Below are positions 33,776 to 45,000 of a DNA stretch of 64,000 nucleotides, one piece after another. Source of the stretch: Ambrosia x helenae (taxonomy: Eukaryota > Streptophyta > Magnoliopsida > Asterales > Asteraceae); assembly GCA_030844895.1 (NCBI GenBank), contig CM061226.1, positions 43,098,238-43,162,237 on the forward strand. The letters are read 5' to 3'. Position 1 is the first letter of the stretch. Each line of letters starts with the position of its first letter. The notes under the pieces are model-generated. The model ran no database searches and had not been told where the DNA came from. It saw only the letters and a list, made by a program, of their open reading frames with translations. The translations under genes were made by a program, and so were the position numbers.

Positions 33776-33962
33776 TTCACATTCGCCCCTTTTACCTGGG
33801 CGAATGTACTCTCCTTCGACCCTTTCACAGGGTCGAATGAGCCCTGTCCTGGTCGAAGGGAATTCTTTCAATTCCATATCTCAGGTTCGCCCATTTACAA
33901 AGGGTCGAACTAAACAAGTTTCCTCCTTCGACCACTCGAAGTGGTCGAACCAGAGTCCATGT
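33776..33962. promoter_or_regulatory. Keyword island 1 of LTR E, upstream of TATA
   Basis: Inverted word pairs: ATTCGCCCC/GGGCGAAT, TTCGACCCT/AGGGTCGAA, CCTTCGACCACTCGAAGTGG, GGTTCGCCC. The 194 bp from 33776 to 33969 are copied again at 40652-40844 inside element F's right side. Confidence 0.8.
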
Positions 33963-35159
33963 TTGTCTATGTCACACCCTCAAATTCCACGTGCGGGGTT
34001 TTACCGCGAGGCGCGTGACACACCAGGATCTCAGTCAACGATCACAATAAACATACAACAAACATGCAATCATAATTATATTTAAAACCAAAATATCATG
34101 CTTTGAGCTGTAAACCAGCAGCGGAAGCATTCTTGTTTACAACCAAAAGACATATCATTGTTTACAAAACATTGTTTAATATGCTTCAAAATATTAGACG
34201 CTGTGCATGACTCCGTGCGCCTAGCCCATTGACTGCTACCTTAGCGACCTGAGAAAACATGCCAAAAATGTCAACATATAATGCTGGTGAGTTCACAGGT
34301 TTTCTTTTATAAAAGTGTTGTCACAAGTTTACAAAGATCATTTCCGTTAATACTATGTCATAAGAACGTTAGCTAGACGTTAAGTGTTTTTTTTTACTAC
34401 TACGGTTGGGAACCCATTACTAAACATGAACCAAAAGATGATACCAGCCCAGACGACTGGGCTACCGATGCCTCGGTAACCCGATAGGTAGAGACAATAT
34501 GCACCCGCCCGGCCCGCCGTCGAGTGGGGCTTGTGAGGCCCAATAGATCTATCCACATTTCCCCCGTTGTGCGTTCCAGCACATTCATGGTTTCCCCCTG
34601 GGACTTTCCATAAAAGCCGTATAGTAACATAAAGTGCCCATAGTATAACATGACCTTTAAATAGTTCGTACAAAGCATGTTTCTCCCCCCGAAAGCAAGA
34701 CAGTAAAAGTGGGGCTGTGAAACTCACCTTGGATTGCGTTACTTGAAAACAGTTAAGTAATTATGTTATGATAGCCCCAAATAGCGGCGACCTATCATAA
34801 GATGTGTATAAGTATTGGACTAATAACCCGCAGGCTAACTAGTCCCCGAATGTCCAGACCGTGACCATAAACGTTTGAAAACACCTTTAACTGTTAAACC
34901 GATCGTGCCAGACAAGACCCGACATCCCATTGGTGACCCGACATTCCACGTGTTAGATAAATGCAAGACATCATGCAACATATGCAATTAAACACTTAAT
35001 ACGCGCAATAGTTCACCTAGTCTAGCATAATGTCCGATTAACGCATAATCAGGTCCGAATACGTCTTACTAAGTCATTGGGTGTATCCCGGGGTTCCTAG
35101 CATGTTCCTAGGTGTCAAATCGTGTTCCGGGATGTCAAAACGCGTTCACAACAGCAGTA

Positions 35160-35310
35160 CATGCGATTAGGAAAGTCGCACGCGAGTAGGCTTCAGCCTA
35201 TAGGCGATTAGGGGCCCAATCGCATGAAGTTCCAGGCGATTAGGGTCCTAATCGCCCCATATGTCTGCATAATCGCATAGCATCAGGCGATTAGGATTCC
35301 TAATCGCCTG
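35160..35310. repeat. Keyword island 2 of LTR F (AGGCGATTAGG)
   Basis: Four inverted pairs built on AGGCGATTAGG and CCTAATCGCCT, for example CAGGCGATTAGGATTCCTAA closing with TCGCCTG at 35284-35310. It lies about 0.8 kb downstream of the TATA box in LTR direction. Copied at 42033-42183. Confidence 0.9.
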
Positions 35311-36095
35311 CTGCTGCTGTGTAACGGATTTTCGCACGTTTAACCCTCCAAATCAGATCCGAAACATGCGACAACACCCAATATCAAACCTTAATCATTT
35401 ACCAACCCATTCCAAGCAAAAACCCCCAACATATCACTGATCTAACATGTTCTAAGCAATTATTTCCCAAAATGGCAAAGTACTAGGTTTCACCAACCAA
35501 CCTTATCTTTCCTTAAATGGAAACAATCAGATTTCAACTTCTACAAACTTATAAATCATCAATCCTCTGATCTAACATCTTCCTAGTATGAATTCTAACA
35601 ACATTGCATCAACAATCATACCATAATCATCCTAAATCTTCAAGAACATACAAATGGGTCAAAATACACATTTTCTTCAAAACACCACAATAATGGCTAA
35701 AACTCTAAGACAACCTTCCTAATAATCTCTACATAGCAGAAGTACAATCATATCTTGGAAACAATCATGTTATAATCACCAAGAAGACCAACATATGCAT
35801 GTAAACTTCACATATAACAAGCATTAAGGTGTAGACTTGGTTTAGAACTCTTTTGAAAGGTTTTTTTTTAAAGACACAACTTAGTAAAACAAGGTCTGGA
35901 CCTTTGGGGAACCCAAAATAACAACTTTACAAAGGTTAGGGATGAAGAACACACCTTGGGTTTTGCTAAAGAAAGGTGTGTAAGCTTGGGGATGGTGATT
36001 TTTGTAGCAAAAAGAGTTCCAGAGGTGTTTCAAGGTGTGTGGGTGGCTTGGGAGCAGCTAGGGTTGTTCTAGAGGTGTTTGGGGAGTTAAGGGTT

Positions 36096-36105
36096 CTATT
36101 TATAG
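36096..36105 (-). promoter_or_regulatory. TATA box of LTR F
   Basis: Minus strand CTATAAATAG followed by AACCCTTAACTCC. The duplicate lies at 42966-42975. Confidence 0.7.
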
Positions 36106-36128
36106 GTGTTTTGACCCGGACCCTGCTG

Positions 36129-36260
36129 TATAGGCGATTAGCGGTTCATATCACGCGATTGGGGGCCTAATCGCATGAAACATCAGGCGATTAGGTCCCA
36201 ATCGCCTGATATGTGTCCTACTCGCCCCATATATAGGCGATCAGGGGTCCTAATCGCCCC
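36129..36260. promoter_or_regulatory. Keyword island 1 of LTR F, upstream of TATA
   Basis: The same word as in island 2: TATAGGCGATTAGCGG, GCGATTGGGGGCCTAATCGC, CAGGCGATTAGGTCCCAATC and TAGGCGATCAGGGGTCCTAA. It sits 24 bp upstream of the TATA box in LTR direction. Copied at 42999-43130. Confidence 0.9.
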
Positions 36261-36640
36261 TGTGGTGCTGGAACGAGTTTTTGGCGCGTTAAACACTATT
36301 TTAACATATTTAAACACGTATTCACATACCGATAAGTCACATAATGATTTCAAACATATAATGCATGATAACTAACACGTTTACATCCGTTCACCAATTC
36401 CCGGGACTCGAGACTCGTGTGTGCATTAAACCCGGTGATTCCACGAATCACCAATCCTTGTACCCATGGTTATGGACCGACTCCCGATGACCCCGCGGAT
36501 CATCGTAACGACTCCCGATGATTCCCCTGAATCATCATACCGACTCGACTGACTCCGTTAAGTACGTAATATGCATGACTTGCTAAGGTAGACTTACTAG
36601 TTTAGTCAACGTTACTAACCTGAGTTTGCCGGGTGTCACA

Positions 36641-36760
36641 TCATCCCCCTGTTGAAAGAATTTTCGTCCCGAAAATTGCCCAAGGCCAAAAAGGAAGAGA
36701 CGAAGAGAAGAAAAATTTTCTGGTTGCCACATCATCCCCCTGTTGAAAGGAATCTCGACC
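36641..36760 (-). promoter_or_regulatory. Two polypurine tracts, 91 bp apart, before the F LTR
   Basis: In minus direction TTTCAACAGGGGGATGA occurs at about 36732-36748 followed by TGTGGCAACC, and again at about 36641-36657 followed by TGTGACACCC. The first copy follows the end of pol within about 20 bp. The right-hand F LTR (40845-43509) lacks the 91 bp between the two tracts, so F used the inner one, while LTRs A and E include the corresponding 92-96 bp. Confidence 0.8.
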
Positions 36761-36766
36761 CGAGAT

Positions 36767-37888
36767 TCATTCAGCTTCAGCAGATACATGTCTTGATTCG
36801 AACGCGCGCTTAGGAAATAAATCGGGATACTTAGCCTTCATTTGATCTTCCCGTTCCCACGTGAACTCCGGTCCACGATCAGAGTTCCAACGGACTTTAA
36901 CAATGCGGATTTTACTCCGGCGAAGGCTACGGATTTTATAGTCAAGAATTTCAACCGGTTCCTCCACGATACGTAGACGATCATCCACCTTGATCTCTTC
37001 GAGAGGAACAACCAAAGATTCATCCGCCAAACACTTCTTCAAATTAGAAACATGGAAGACATTATGAACATTACTGAGTTCAGCTGGCAGATCAAGCCTG
37101 TATGCTACCGGTCCAATCCGTTCCAGAATTGCGAACGGTCCTACATACCGAGGATTCAATTTGCCCCGCTTTCCAAAACGTATAACGCCCTTCCACGGAG
37201 ATACCTTCAACAAAACCCTGTCGCCAACCTCAAACTCCAAAGGCTTGCGACGACGATCGGCATAGCTCTTTTGACGGTCCCGAGCTGCTGCCAAGCGGTT
37301 ACGAATTTGTACGATCTTCTCGGAAGTCTCGTACACGAGTTCCGGGCCGGTGAGTTGACTCTCACCCACCTCGGCCCAACAAAGAGGAGACCGGCATTTC
37401 CGCCCGTAAAGAGCCTCGAACGGAGCTGCCTTGATGCTAGAATGGTAACTGTTGTTGTAGGAGAATTCCACCAATGTTAGATGACTCTCCCACCCCTTGC
37501 CAAAATCGATCACACATGCCCGAAGCATGTCTTCTAGCGTTTGGATTGTCCGCTCACTTTGACCGTCAGTTTGCGGATGATACGCTGTGCTCATGTCTAA
37601 CTGAGTACCCAGAGCCTTATGCAAGGATTTCCAGAAGTTAGAGGCGAACCGAGGATCACGATCAGAAATAATAGAGACAGGCACCCCGTGCCGAGAAACC
37701 ACTTCCTTGAGGTATAACCGTGCCAGACGCTCGAGGCCATCGGTATCTTTGATGGCGAGGAAGTGCGCAGACTTTGTCAACCTATCGATAATCACCCAGA
37801 TCATGTTACAACCACTGGGCAATTTCGGGAGTTTGGTCACAAAGTCCATCGTAATCCGCTCCCACTTCCACTCAGGAATTTCAGGTTG
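36767..37888 (-). pseudogene. Element F integrase core and chromodomain
   Basis: Open for 360 codons to the stop at 36767. Catalytic residues are present: D in MDFVTKLPK, D in IISDRDPRF, E in QSERTIQTLED. Then GKRGKLNPRYVGPF (GPY/F region), HNVFHVSNLKKC, and a C-terminal chromodomain with WNSDRGPEFTWEREDQMK that would target insertion to heterochromatin. Upstream it is separated from the integrase zinc finger by a stop codon at 37889-37891, a C-to-T type change in a glutamine codon. The domain itself looks intact. It ends about 20 bp before the first polypurine tract. Confidence 0.93.
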
Positions 37889-38820
37889 TTACAGAAGGCC
37901 GGATGGCTTTTGATATTCGACCTTGACCTTGGCACAGGTCAAGCACTTGCTCACATACGAAGCCACGTCCGCCTTCATGTTCGGCCACCAATAAAGTATC
38001 TTTAGGTCTTGATACATCTTATCGGAGCCAGGGTGTATAGAGTACCGGGACTTGTGAGCTTCATCAAGAACAAGCTCCCGCAAGCCCCCAAATAAGGGAA
38101 CCCAAATACGTTCAGCGAAATAGTGTAGGCCATCGGACCTGAGTTCAAGGTGGCTATCAGCACCATGCATGGTTTCAGCTTTAAGGTTTTCCTCCTTCAA
38201 AGCTTCTTGCTGCGCTGAACGGATTCGATCAGGTAAGCCGGAATGGATGGTGAGCTGAAGAGCTCGAACACGACGAGGTTTAGCCGTTTCCTTCCTGCTC
38301 AAGGCGTCTGCGACCACATTCGCCTTGCCAGGATGGTATTTAATAGCGCACTCGTAATCATTAAGAAGCTCGACCCAGCGACGCTGTCTTATATTCAACA
38401 CCTTCTGATCAAAGATATGCTGGAGGCTCTTGTGATCGGTGTAAATAGTGCATTTGGTACCGAACAAGTAATGCCTCCAAATCTTTAAAGCAAAGACCAC
38501 CGCACCCAATTCCAGATCATGGGTGGGGTAGTTTTTCTCATGAACTTTGAGCTGACGAGAAGCATAGGCGATGACCTTCTCGCGCTGCATCATTACACAA
38601 CCGAGACCCCGGATAGAAGCGTCACAATAAACCACAAAATCGTCCGTGCCCTCAGGCAAGGACAAGATAGGAGAAGAACAGAGTTTAGCCTTTAACATCT
38701 GGAAGGCCGACTCCTGCGAATCACCCCAGTCGAACTTCCTGTCCTTCTGGGTAAGCGAGGTGAGGGGTTGAGCGATCCTCGAAAATCCCTCGATAAAACG
38801 ACGATAATAACCTGCAAGGC
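37889..38820 (-). pseudogene. Element F RNase H and integrase zinc finger
   Basis: RNase H acidic residues in VVYCDAS, HDLELGAVVF, YTDHKSL and NVVADALSR are all present. The integrase HHCC finger follows: H in DEAHKSRYSIH and CLTCAKVK. Upstream the frame is lost at about 38820, where one base is missing in the conserved segment linking RT and RNase H; downstream there is a stop at 37889. No other defects were seen. Confidence 0.92.
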
Positions 38821-39767
38821 CTAGAATTGCCGCACCTCAGATGGCGTCTTTGGTGCTTCCCAGTCCTTAATGGCTTCAATCTTAGCTGGGTCAACGTGGA
38901 TTCCTTTCTCATTAACAACATGACCAAGGAATTGGACTTCACGCAACCAGAAGCTACACTTAGAAAACTTGGCGTACAACTGTTCCCGCCTCAGGAGTTC
39001 CAAAACAAGACGCAAGTGTTCCTGGTGGTCCACCTCGTTCTTGGAATAGACTAGAATATCATCAATGAAGACAATCACGAACTTATCAAGATAAGGCTTA
39101 CAAACACGGTTCATCAGATCCATAAAGATGGCAGGTGCATTGGTGAGACCAAAAGGCATGACCAGGAATTCAAAATGGCCATAGCGAGTTCGAAAGGCGG
39201 TCTTCGGAATGTCAGCTTCTTGAACCCTCAACTGATGGTACCCGACCTCAAATCAATCTTCGAATAGAAACTAGAACCCTGAAGCTGGTCAAATAAGTCA
39301 TCGATGCGAGGAAGAGGATAACGATTCTTGATGGTAACCTTGTTCAATTCCCGGTAGTCGATACACATCCGTAGGCTTCCGTCCTTCTTCTTGACAAACA
39401 AAATAGGGGCTCCCCACGGGGACGAACTAGGTCGAATGAAACCCTTCTCTAACAGCTCCTGCAACTGGTTCGATAACTCCTGCATCTCGGGAGGCGCAAG
39501 ACGATAAGGGGCACGGGCAATAGGGGCCGCACCTGGAGCAAGTTCAATACCAAATTCGACCTGACGATAAGGCGGAAGACCAGGTAAGTCTTCTGGAAAT
39601 ACATCGGGAAAGTCACGGACAACAGGAATATCTTCAATCTTCTTCTCTTCATCAGACGAAACCGAAACAAGTGCCAGAATGGCAGAATACCCCTTTCGAA
39701 GATACTTATAGGCTTTCATACACGAAATGATACTCAATGGGACCCCGCTCTTCTCACCGTGCACCAA
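38821..39767 (-). pseudogene. Element F reverse transcriptase, one frameshift
   Basis: First part (39767-39228): GFIRPSSSPWGAPILFVKKK, RMCIDYRELN and YPLPRIDDLFDQL. A single-base loss at about 39230 shifts the frame. Second part (39231-38821): MPFGLTNAPAIFMDLMN and the catalytic FIDDILVYS, then YAKFSKCSFWLREVQFLGH. The catalytic aspartates are intact, unlike in the copy at 11932-14253. With two frameshifts in RT/RNase H the polyprotein cannot be made from this copy. Confidence 0.93.
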
Positions 39768-40234
39768 CAGAATTTCTCCATCAGGGAGGGAAGTCGAATG
39801 ACTTTATCAAAACAAACGATCTCAGCATGATACAGGGACAACCAATCCATACCCACGACAACATCGAAACTACCCAAGGACACCGGCATAAGATCAATAG
39901 GGAAGGAATAACCCGACAACTCAAGGTGACACTCCCTAAGGACGTGCGTCGCCTCGACTTTCTTACCATCAGCCAATTCTATCAAGTACTTAGCCTCTAA
40001 AGGTGTAGGTACCCTATCAAGCAATTGACTAAACCCAAGAGATATAAAACTCCTATCGGCACCGGAATCGAATAAAACCGTAGCATAGCGATTATCGAGA
40101 AGAAACGTACCAGTAACAGTGTCAGGATCTTGTCGAGCCCCGCTCGAACCAATCACGAAGGCGCGAGCATTCCTGCCTCCGCCCCCATTGTTTCCATTAC
40201 CCGACCCGTTCTTCCCAGCCTCGCCCTGCTTCAA
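39734..40234 (-). pseudogene. Element F protease region
   Basis: A Gly/Asn-rich linker, then the retroviral-type aspartic protease with FDSGADRSFIS (catalytic D-S-G) and VVGMDWLSLYHAEIVC. It overlaps the start of the RT frame at 39734-39767, so a frame change separates protease and RT. In intact elements it processes gag-pol. Confidence 0.9.
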
Positions 40235-40651
40235 CTTGGGGCATTCACGCTTGTAGTGACCAAGTTCACCACAATTGTAGCACCCCTGTTTGCCCTGATT
40301 TCCCTGGGGAGCAGCGACAGGAGGAGCCGGAGTAGGTGTAGCAGGCGGGTTTCGGTTACCCTGAAGATTAACCCTGCAATCCTTTGCCTGGTGCCCAAGC
40401 TTATGGCACCTGTGGCAACGGTTCCGGTCCTCGCAACGACCGTTGTGGTGAAATCCACACCGGTCACATTTCGGCAGTTTCCCAATATAACCCCCGGTTT
40501 TTGCTCAGACGACGATCCCCCAGTATCAGACTTCTTCACCTGCTGAGGCTGAGCCGAGCTCGAGCCTTTCCCCACGGCTTCCCACTTCCGCTTATTACTC
40601 TCAGAAGCCTTCACAGCAGCGCCTCGAGGAGGCAAGACCCCTTCAGTCACC
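40235..40651 (-). pseudogene. Element F gag C-terminus with three zinc knuckles, truncated
   Basis: Minus-strand translation gives a CX2CX4-5HX4C series: CDRCGFHHNGRC near 40430-40465, CHRCHKLGHQAKDC near 40375-40415 and CYNCGELGHYKREC at about 40240-40282, joined by a Pro/Ala/Gly-rich linker. Upstream lie SNKRKWEAVGKGSSSAQ and VKVTEGVLPPRG. A frame change lies near 40490. At 40652 gag stops abruptly and the copied LTR E flank begins, so the gag core, the leader and the primer-binding site are missing. Confidence 0.85.
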
Positions 40652-43509
40652 TTCACATTCGCCCTTTTACCTGGGCGAATGTACTCTCCTTCGACCCTTT
40701 CACAGGGTCGAATGAGCCCTGTCCTGGTCGAAGGGAATTCTTTCAATTCCATATCTCAGGTTCGCCCATTTACAAAGGGTCGAACTAAACAAGTTTCCTC
40801 CTTCGACCACTCGAAGTGGTCGAACCAGAGTCCATGTTTGTCTATGTCACACCCTCAAATTCCACGTGCGGGGTTTTACCGCGAGGCCGTGACACACCAG
40901 GATCTCAGTCAACGATCACAATAAACATACAACAAACATGCAATCATAATTATATTTAAAACCAAAATATCATGCTTTGAGCTGTAAACCAGCAGCGGAA
41001 GCATTCTTGTTTACAACCAAAAGACATATCATTGTTTACAAAACATTGTTTAATATGCTTCAAAATATTAGACGCTGTGCATGACTCCGTGCGCCTAGCC
41101 CATTGACTGCTACCTTAGCGACCTGAGAAAACATGCCAAAAATGTCAACATATAATGCTGGTGAGTTCACAGGTTTTCTTTTATAAAAGTGTTATCACAA
41201 GTTTACAAAGATCATTTCCGTTAATACTATGTCATAAGAACGTTAGCTAGACGTTAAGTGTTTTTTTTACTACTACGGTTGGGAACCCATTACTAAACAT
41301 GAACCAAAAGATGATACCAGCCCAGACGACTGGGCTACCGATGCCTCGGTAACCCGATAGGTAGAGACAATATGCACCCGCCCGGCCCCACCGTCGAGTG
41401 GGGCTTGTGAGGCCCAATAGATCTATCCACATTTCCCCCGTTGTGCGTTCCAGCACATTCATGGTTTCCCCCTGGGACTTTCCATAAAAGCCTTATAGTA
41501 ACATAAAGTGCCCATAGTATAACATGACCTTTAAATAGTTCGTACAAAGCATGTTTCTCCCCCCGAAAGCAAGACAGTAAAAGTGGGGCTGTGAAACTCA
41601 CCTTGGATTGCGTTACTTGAAAACAGTTAAGTAATTATGTTATGATAGCCCCAAATAGCGGCGACCTATCATAAGATGTGTATAAGTATTGGACTAATAA
41701 CCCGCAGGCTAACTAGTCCCCGAATGTCCAGACCGTGACCATAAACGTTTGAAAACACCTTTAACTGTTAAACCGATCGTGCCAGACAAGACCCGACATC
41801 CCATTGGTGACCCGACATTCCACGTGTTAGATAAATGCAAGACATCATGCAACATATGCAATTATACACTTAATACGCGCAATAGTTCACCTAGTCTAGC
41901 ATAATGTCCGATTAACGCATAATCAGGTCCGAATACGTCTTACTAAGTCATTGGGTGTTTCCCGGGGTTCCTAGCATGTTCCTAGGTGTCAAATCGTGTT
42001 CCGGATGTCAAAACGCGTTCACGACAGCAGTACATGCGATTAGGAAAGTCGCACGCGAGTAGGCTTCAGCCTACAGGCGATTAGGGGCCCAATCGCATGA
42101 AGTTCCAGGCGATTAGGGTCCTAATCGCCCCATATGTCTGCATAATCGCATACCATCAGGCGATTAGGATTCCTAATCGCCTGCTGCTGCTGTGTAACGG
42201 ATTTTCGCGCGTTTAACCCTTCAAATCAGACCGAAACATGCGACAACACCCAATATCAAACCTTAATCATTTACCAACCCATTCCAAGCAAAAACCCCCA
42301 ACATATCACTGATCTAACATGTTCTAAGCAATTATTTCCTAAAATGGCAAAGTACTAGGTTTCACCAACCAACCTTATCTTTCCTTAAATGGAAACAATC
42401 AGATTTCAACTTCTACAAACTTGTAAATCATCAATCCTCTGATCTAACATCTTCCTAGTATGAATTCTAACAACATTGCATCAACAATCATACCATAATC
42501 ATCCTAAATCTTCAAGAACATACAAATGGGTCAAAATACACATTTTCTTCAAAACACCACAATAATGGCTAAAACTCTAAGACAACCTTCCTAATAATCT
42601 CTACATAGCAGAAGTACAATCATATCTTGGAAACAATCATGTTATAATCACCAAGAAGACCAACATATGCATGTAAACTTCACATATAACAAGCATTAAG
42701 GTGTAGACTTGGTTTAGAACTCTTTTGAAAGGTTTTTTTTAAAGACACAACTTAGTAAAACAAGGTCTGGACCTTTGGGGAACCAAAATAACAACTTTAC
42801 AAAGGTTAGGGATGAAGAACACACCTTGGGTTTTGCTAAAGAAAGGTGTGTAAGCTTGAGGATGGTGATTTTTGTAGCAAAAAGAGTTCCAGAGGTGTTT
42901 CAAGGTGTTTGGGTGGCTTGGGAGCAGCTAGGGTTGTTCTAGAGGTGTTTGGGGAGTTAAGGGTTCTATTTATAGGTGTTTTGACCCGGACCCTGCTGTA
43001 TAGGCGATTAGCAGTTCATATCACGCGATTGGGGGCCTAATCGCATGACAAATCAGGCGATTAGGTCCCAATCGCCTGATATGTGTCCTACTCGCCCCAT
43101 ATATAGGCGATCAGGGGTCCTAATCACCCCTGTGGTGCTGGAACGAGTTTTTGGCGCGTTAAACACTATTTTAACATATTTAAACACGTATTCACATACC
43201 GATAAGTCACATAATGATTTCAAACATATAATGCATGATAACTAACACGTTTACATCCGTTCACCAATTCCCGGGACTCGAGACTCGTGTGTGCATTAAA
43301 CCCGGTGATTCCACGAATCACCAATCCTTGTACCCATGGTTATGGACCGACTCCCGATGACCCCGCAGATCATCGTAACGACTCCGATGATTCCCCCGAA
43401 TCATCATACCGACTCGACTGACTCCGTTAAGTACGTAATATGCATGACTTGCTAAGGTAGACTTACTAGTTTAGTCAACGTTACTAACCTGAGTTTGCCG
43501 GGTGTCACA
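40652..43509 (-). repeat. Second copy of LTR E flank (194 bp) plus F LTR
   Basis: 40652-40844 repeats 33776-33969 and 40845-43509 repeats 33970-36640, about 99 percent identical by eye, in the same orientation. The duplicated unit therefore crosses the boundary of element F into its target LTR E. A normal reverse-transcribed 5' LTR would not have LTR E sequence on its inner side. At 43509 LTR E resumes with GTTTTCCAGTTTG. Either a break-repair or unequal exchange event replaced the 5' end of F, or the assembly joined alleles wrongly. Confidence 0.88.
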
Positions 43510-43972
43510 GTTTTCCAGTTTGTCGTGTTTAACGCATTTTAACGCACCTTATCATACGAGCATGCAACCTTAGTCTATGTTTAACATATTTGAGCACGGA
43601 TGATTATCTATACATCATTTAAACACATCTAAGCATATAATCCACCATATGACAATTAGTCTACACATACACTTAATTAGTTTATGTAATTCACCAACAA
43701 CGGGACTCGTATCGTGTGTGTGTGTGACTAACCCAATGATCTCCCGAATCATTGGACCCTGGACAATGCGGACCGTGTTCCGACTCTACTGACCCCGTCA
43801 AGTATGTTTAATAAACATTTTTCGCTAAGGTAAACTTATGTGTTTATAAAATGTTGACCCAAACATGCCGGGGTGTCACATCATCCCCCTGTTGAAAGAA
43901 TTTTCGTCCCGAAAATTTCCCGAAGTCAAAGATAATGAAGCGATAAAAAGAAAAATTTTCCCGGTCGTCACA
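43510..43972 (-). mobile_element. 5' part of LTR E, resumed after element F
   Basis: It continues the LTR broken at 33969; the parallel stretch of the F LTR (from about 36280 to 36640) has the same order of blocks (TTTAACGCATTTTAACG, ACGGGACTCG, ACCCCGTCAAGT, CTAAGGTAAACTTA, GCCGGGGTGTCACA). The extension 43881-43972 contains the inner polypurine-like tract. Confidence 0.85.
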
Positions 43973-43977
43973 GTTTA

Positions 43978-44970
43978 TTAGGTTTTGAAGTCAGTGAGTT
44001 TCTCCTTGTTGATGATTTGCTTATCTAATTCTGGATCTCCAACTCGGTAGATGTGTTTTGTTAGTAGTTTGTTCATAGCTCTTTGAATAATTCAGGTAGC
44101 TTGCCTATGTAACCCAAAATTTAATGGTATGGTTGCTTTCGAAGGTTTTTTTTCCTGATATCCATATTCTATTCTACTTTCTTAATCTGTTTTATTTTAT
44201 AATCACTAACCGTTGTAATTCATATAAAGTTTATAGTAAACATGATTGGAGAAGGTGCAAAAGGAAAAATGGGTTGTATTTAAGGGTTTTTATATGATAA
44301 ATGTGTAGTGAAGGGTTTTAGACAATTTTTATTCAAAAAAATATATATTAAAGTGGTTGTGTTTTCACGTTTCTGACCAATTTGATTTTTGACTTTGCAA
44401 TATTCAAGAGAGTATGCAAGCATAAAGAGACTGTTAATAAAACCCACAAGTATTTGGAAAAATGTCGATTTTTGTATATTGCAATTTTAAAATAGATAAA
44501 CAACTTGTTTAGTAACCATTTAATTATACATATGAACTTGGTACTATGTGCTATACACCTTGTATAATCTGATACCTTGGGTGAGACGTAGCATGGAGTT
44601 TTGTATACTCTTTTATTTGTTTGGGTAAATTCCACATGGTCGGAGGGTGGTGAAAGGAAACTATACCTTATATTGCTTGATAAAAATGTATGTCTATTTA
44701 TTTGTCTATTTTGAATTTACATAAGAAAGAATACACATGTCGGATGTAGCACGTGAAGATTGATAATTTAACTTAATTGAGTTTATCATATTGCACAGAT
44801 AAGAAAACTAACGTCGGATGTAGCATGTGAAGATTGATAGTTTAACTTAACTGAGGTCTGAGTTTAAAATATTATACGGATAAGAAAACTAATGAAAGAA
44901 CTATACAATATATATAATGAGATGATTGAGATAAACTAAAAGAAAACACGTATCTTGTTATAAATTGTCG
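43978..44970 (+). other. Helitron interior right of LTR E
   Basis: No gene is visible; the minus frame 44348-44635 is not recognisable. Two tandem copies of an approximately 85-bp block with GTCGGATGTAGCACGTGAAG and GATTGATAATTTAACTTAA lie at 44738-44810 and 44814-44895. Confidence 0.5.
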
Positions 44971-45000
44971 CCGCCGCAGCATCGCGCGGGTTTCCTGCTA

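Larger units (their letters stand above)
33970..36640 (-). mobile_element. 3' LTR of element F
   Basis: Runs from TGTCACACCCTCAAATTCCA at 33970 to TTTGCCGGGTGTCACA at 36640, 2.67 kb; in its own direction it starts TGTGACACCCGGCAAACTCA, the same start as LTR C at 49622. The polypurine tract and pol lie at higher coordinates, hence this is the 3' LTR of a minus-strand element. It contains a TATA box at 36096-36105 (minus CTATAAATAG) and two islands of AGGCGATTAGG words. About 29 differences by eye distinguish it (with its 194 bp flank) from 40652-43509, close to 1 percent. The left flank is GTCTA and the right flank of the whole insertion GTTTT, so a target duplication is not evident. Confidence 0.88.
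31530..43972 (-). mobile_element. Solo LTR E, minus orientation, TSD GTTTA, split by element F
   Basis: The LTR consists of 31530-33969 and 43510-43972, interrupted by element F. It starts TGTCACACCCTCAAATTTCC at 31530 and ends CCGGTCGTCACA at 43972; GTTTA precedes it at 31525-31529 and follows it at 43973-43977. Read in its own (minus) direction it starts TGTGACGACCGGG; 92 bp further lies a polypurine-like AACAGGGGGATGA followed by a second start-like TGTGACACCCCGG at 43880. Length without F is about 2.9 kb. It holds a TATA box (33763-33770), two islands of GGTCGAA/TTCGACC words, and a minisatellite (32150-32450). It inserted into the Helitron. Confidence 0.88.

Noticed and set aside
36583..43245. 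Many plus-strand frames opposite the element F pol gene and in its LTRs (for example 37052-37480, 40130-40546, 40384-40788)
   Set aside because: They are antisense shadows of pol or chance frames in LTR sequence, duplicated only because the LTR is duplicated.
40652..43509. Treating this as an ordinary 5' LTR of F and dating the insertion from LTR divergence
   Set aside because: The copy includes 194 bp of LTR E on its inner side, so it arose by DNA duplication, not by reverse transcription.
33965..43514. Target duplication for element F (GTCTA and GTTTT)
   Set aside because: Only three of five bases match; the flanks may have been altered by the later rearrangement, so I do not claim a TSD.
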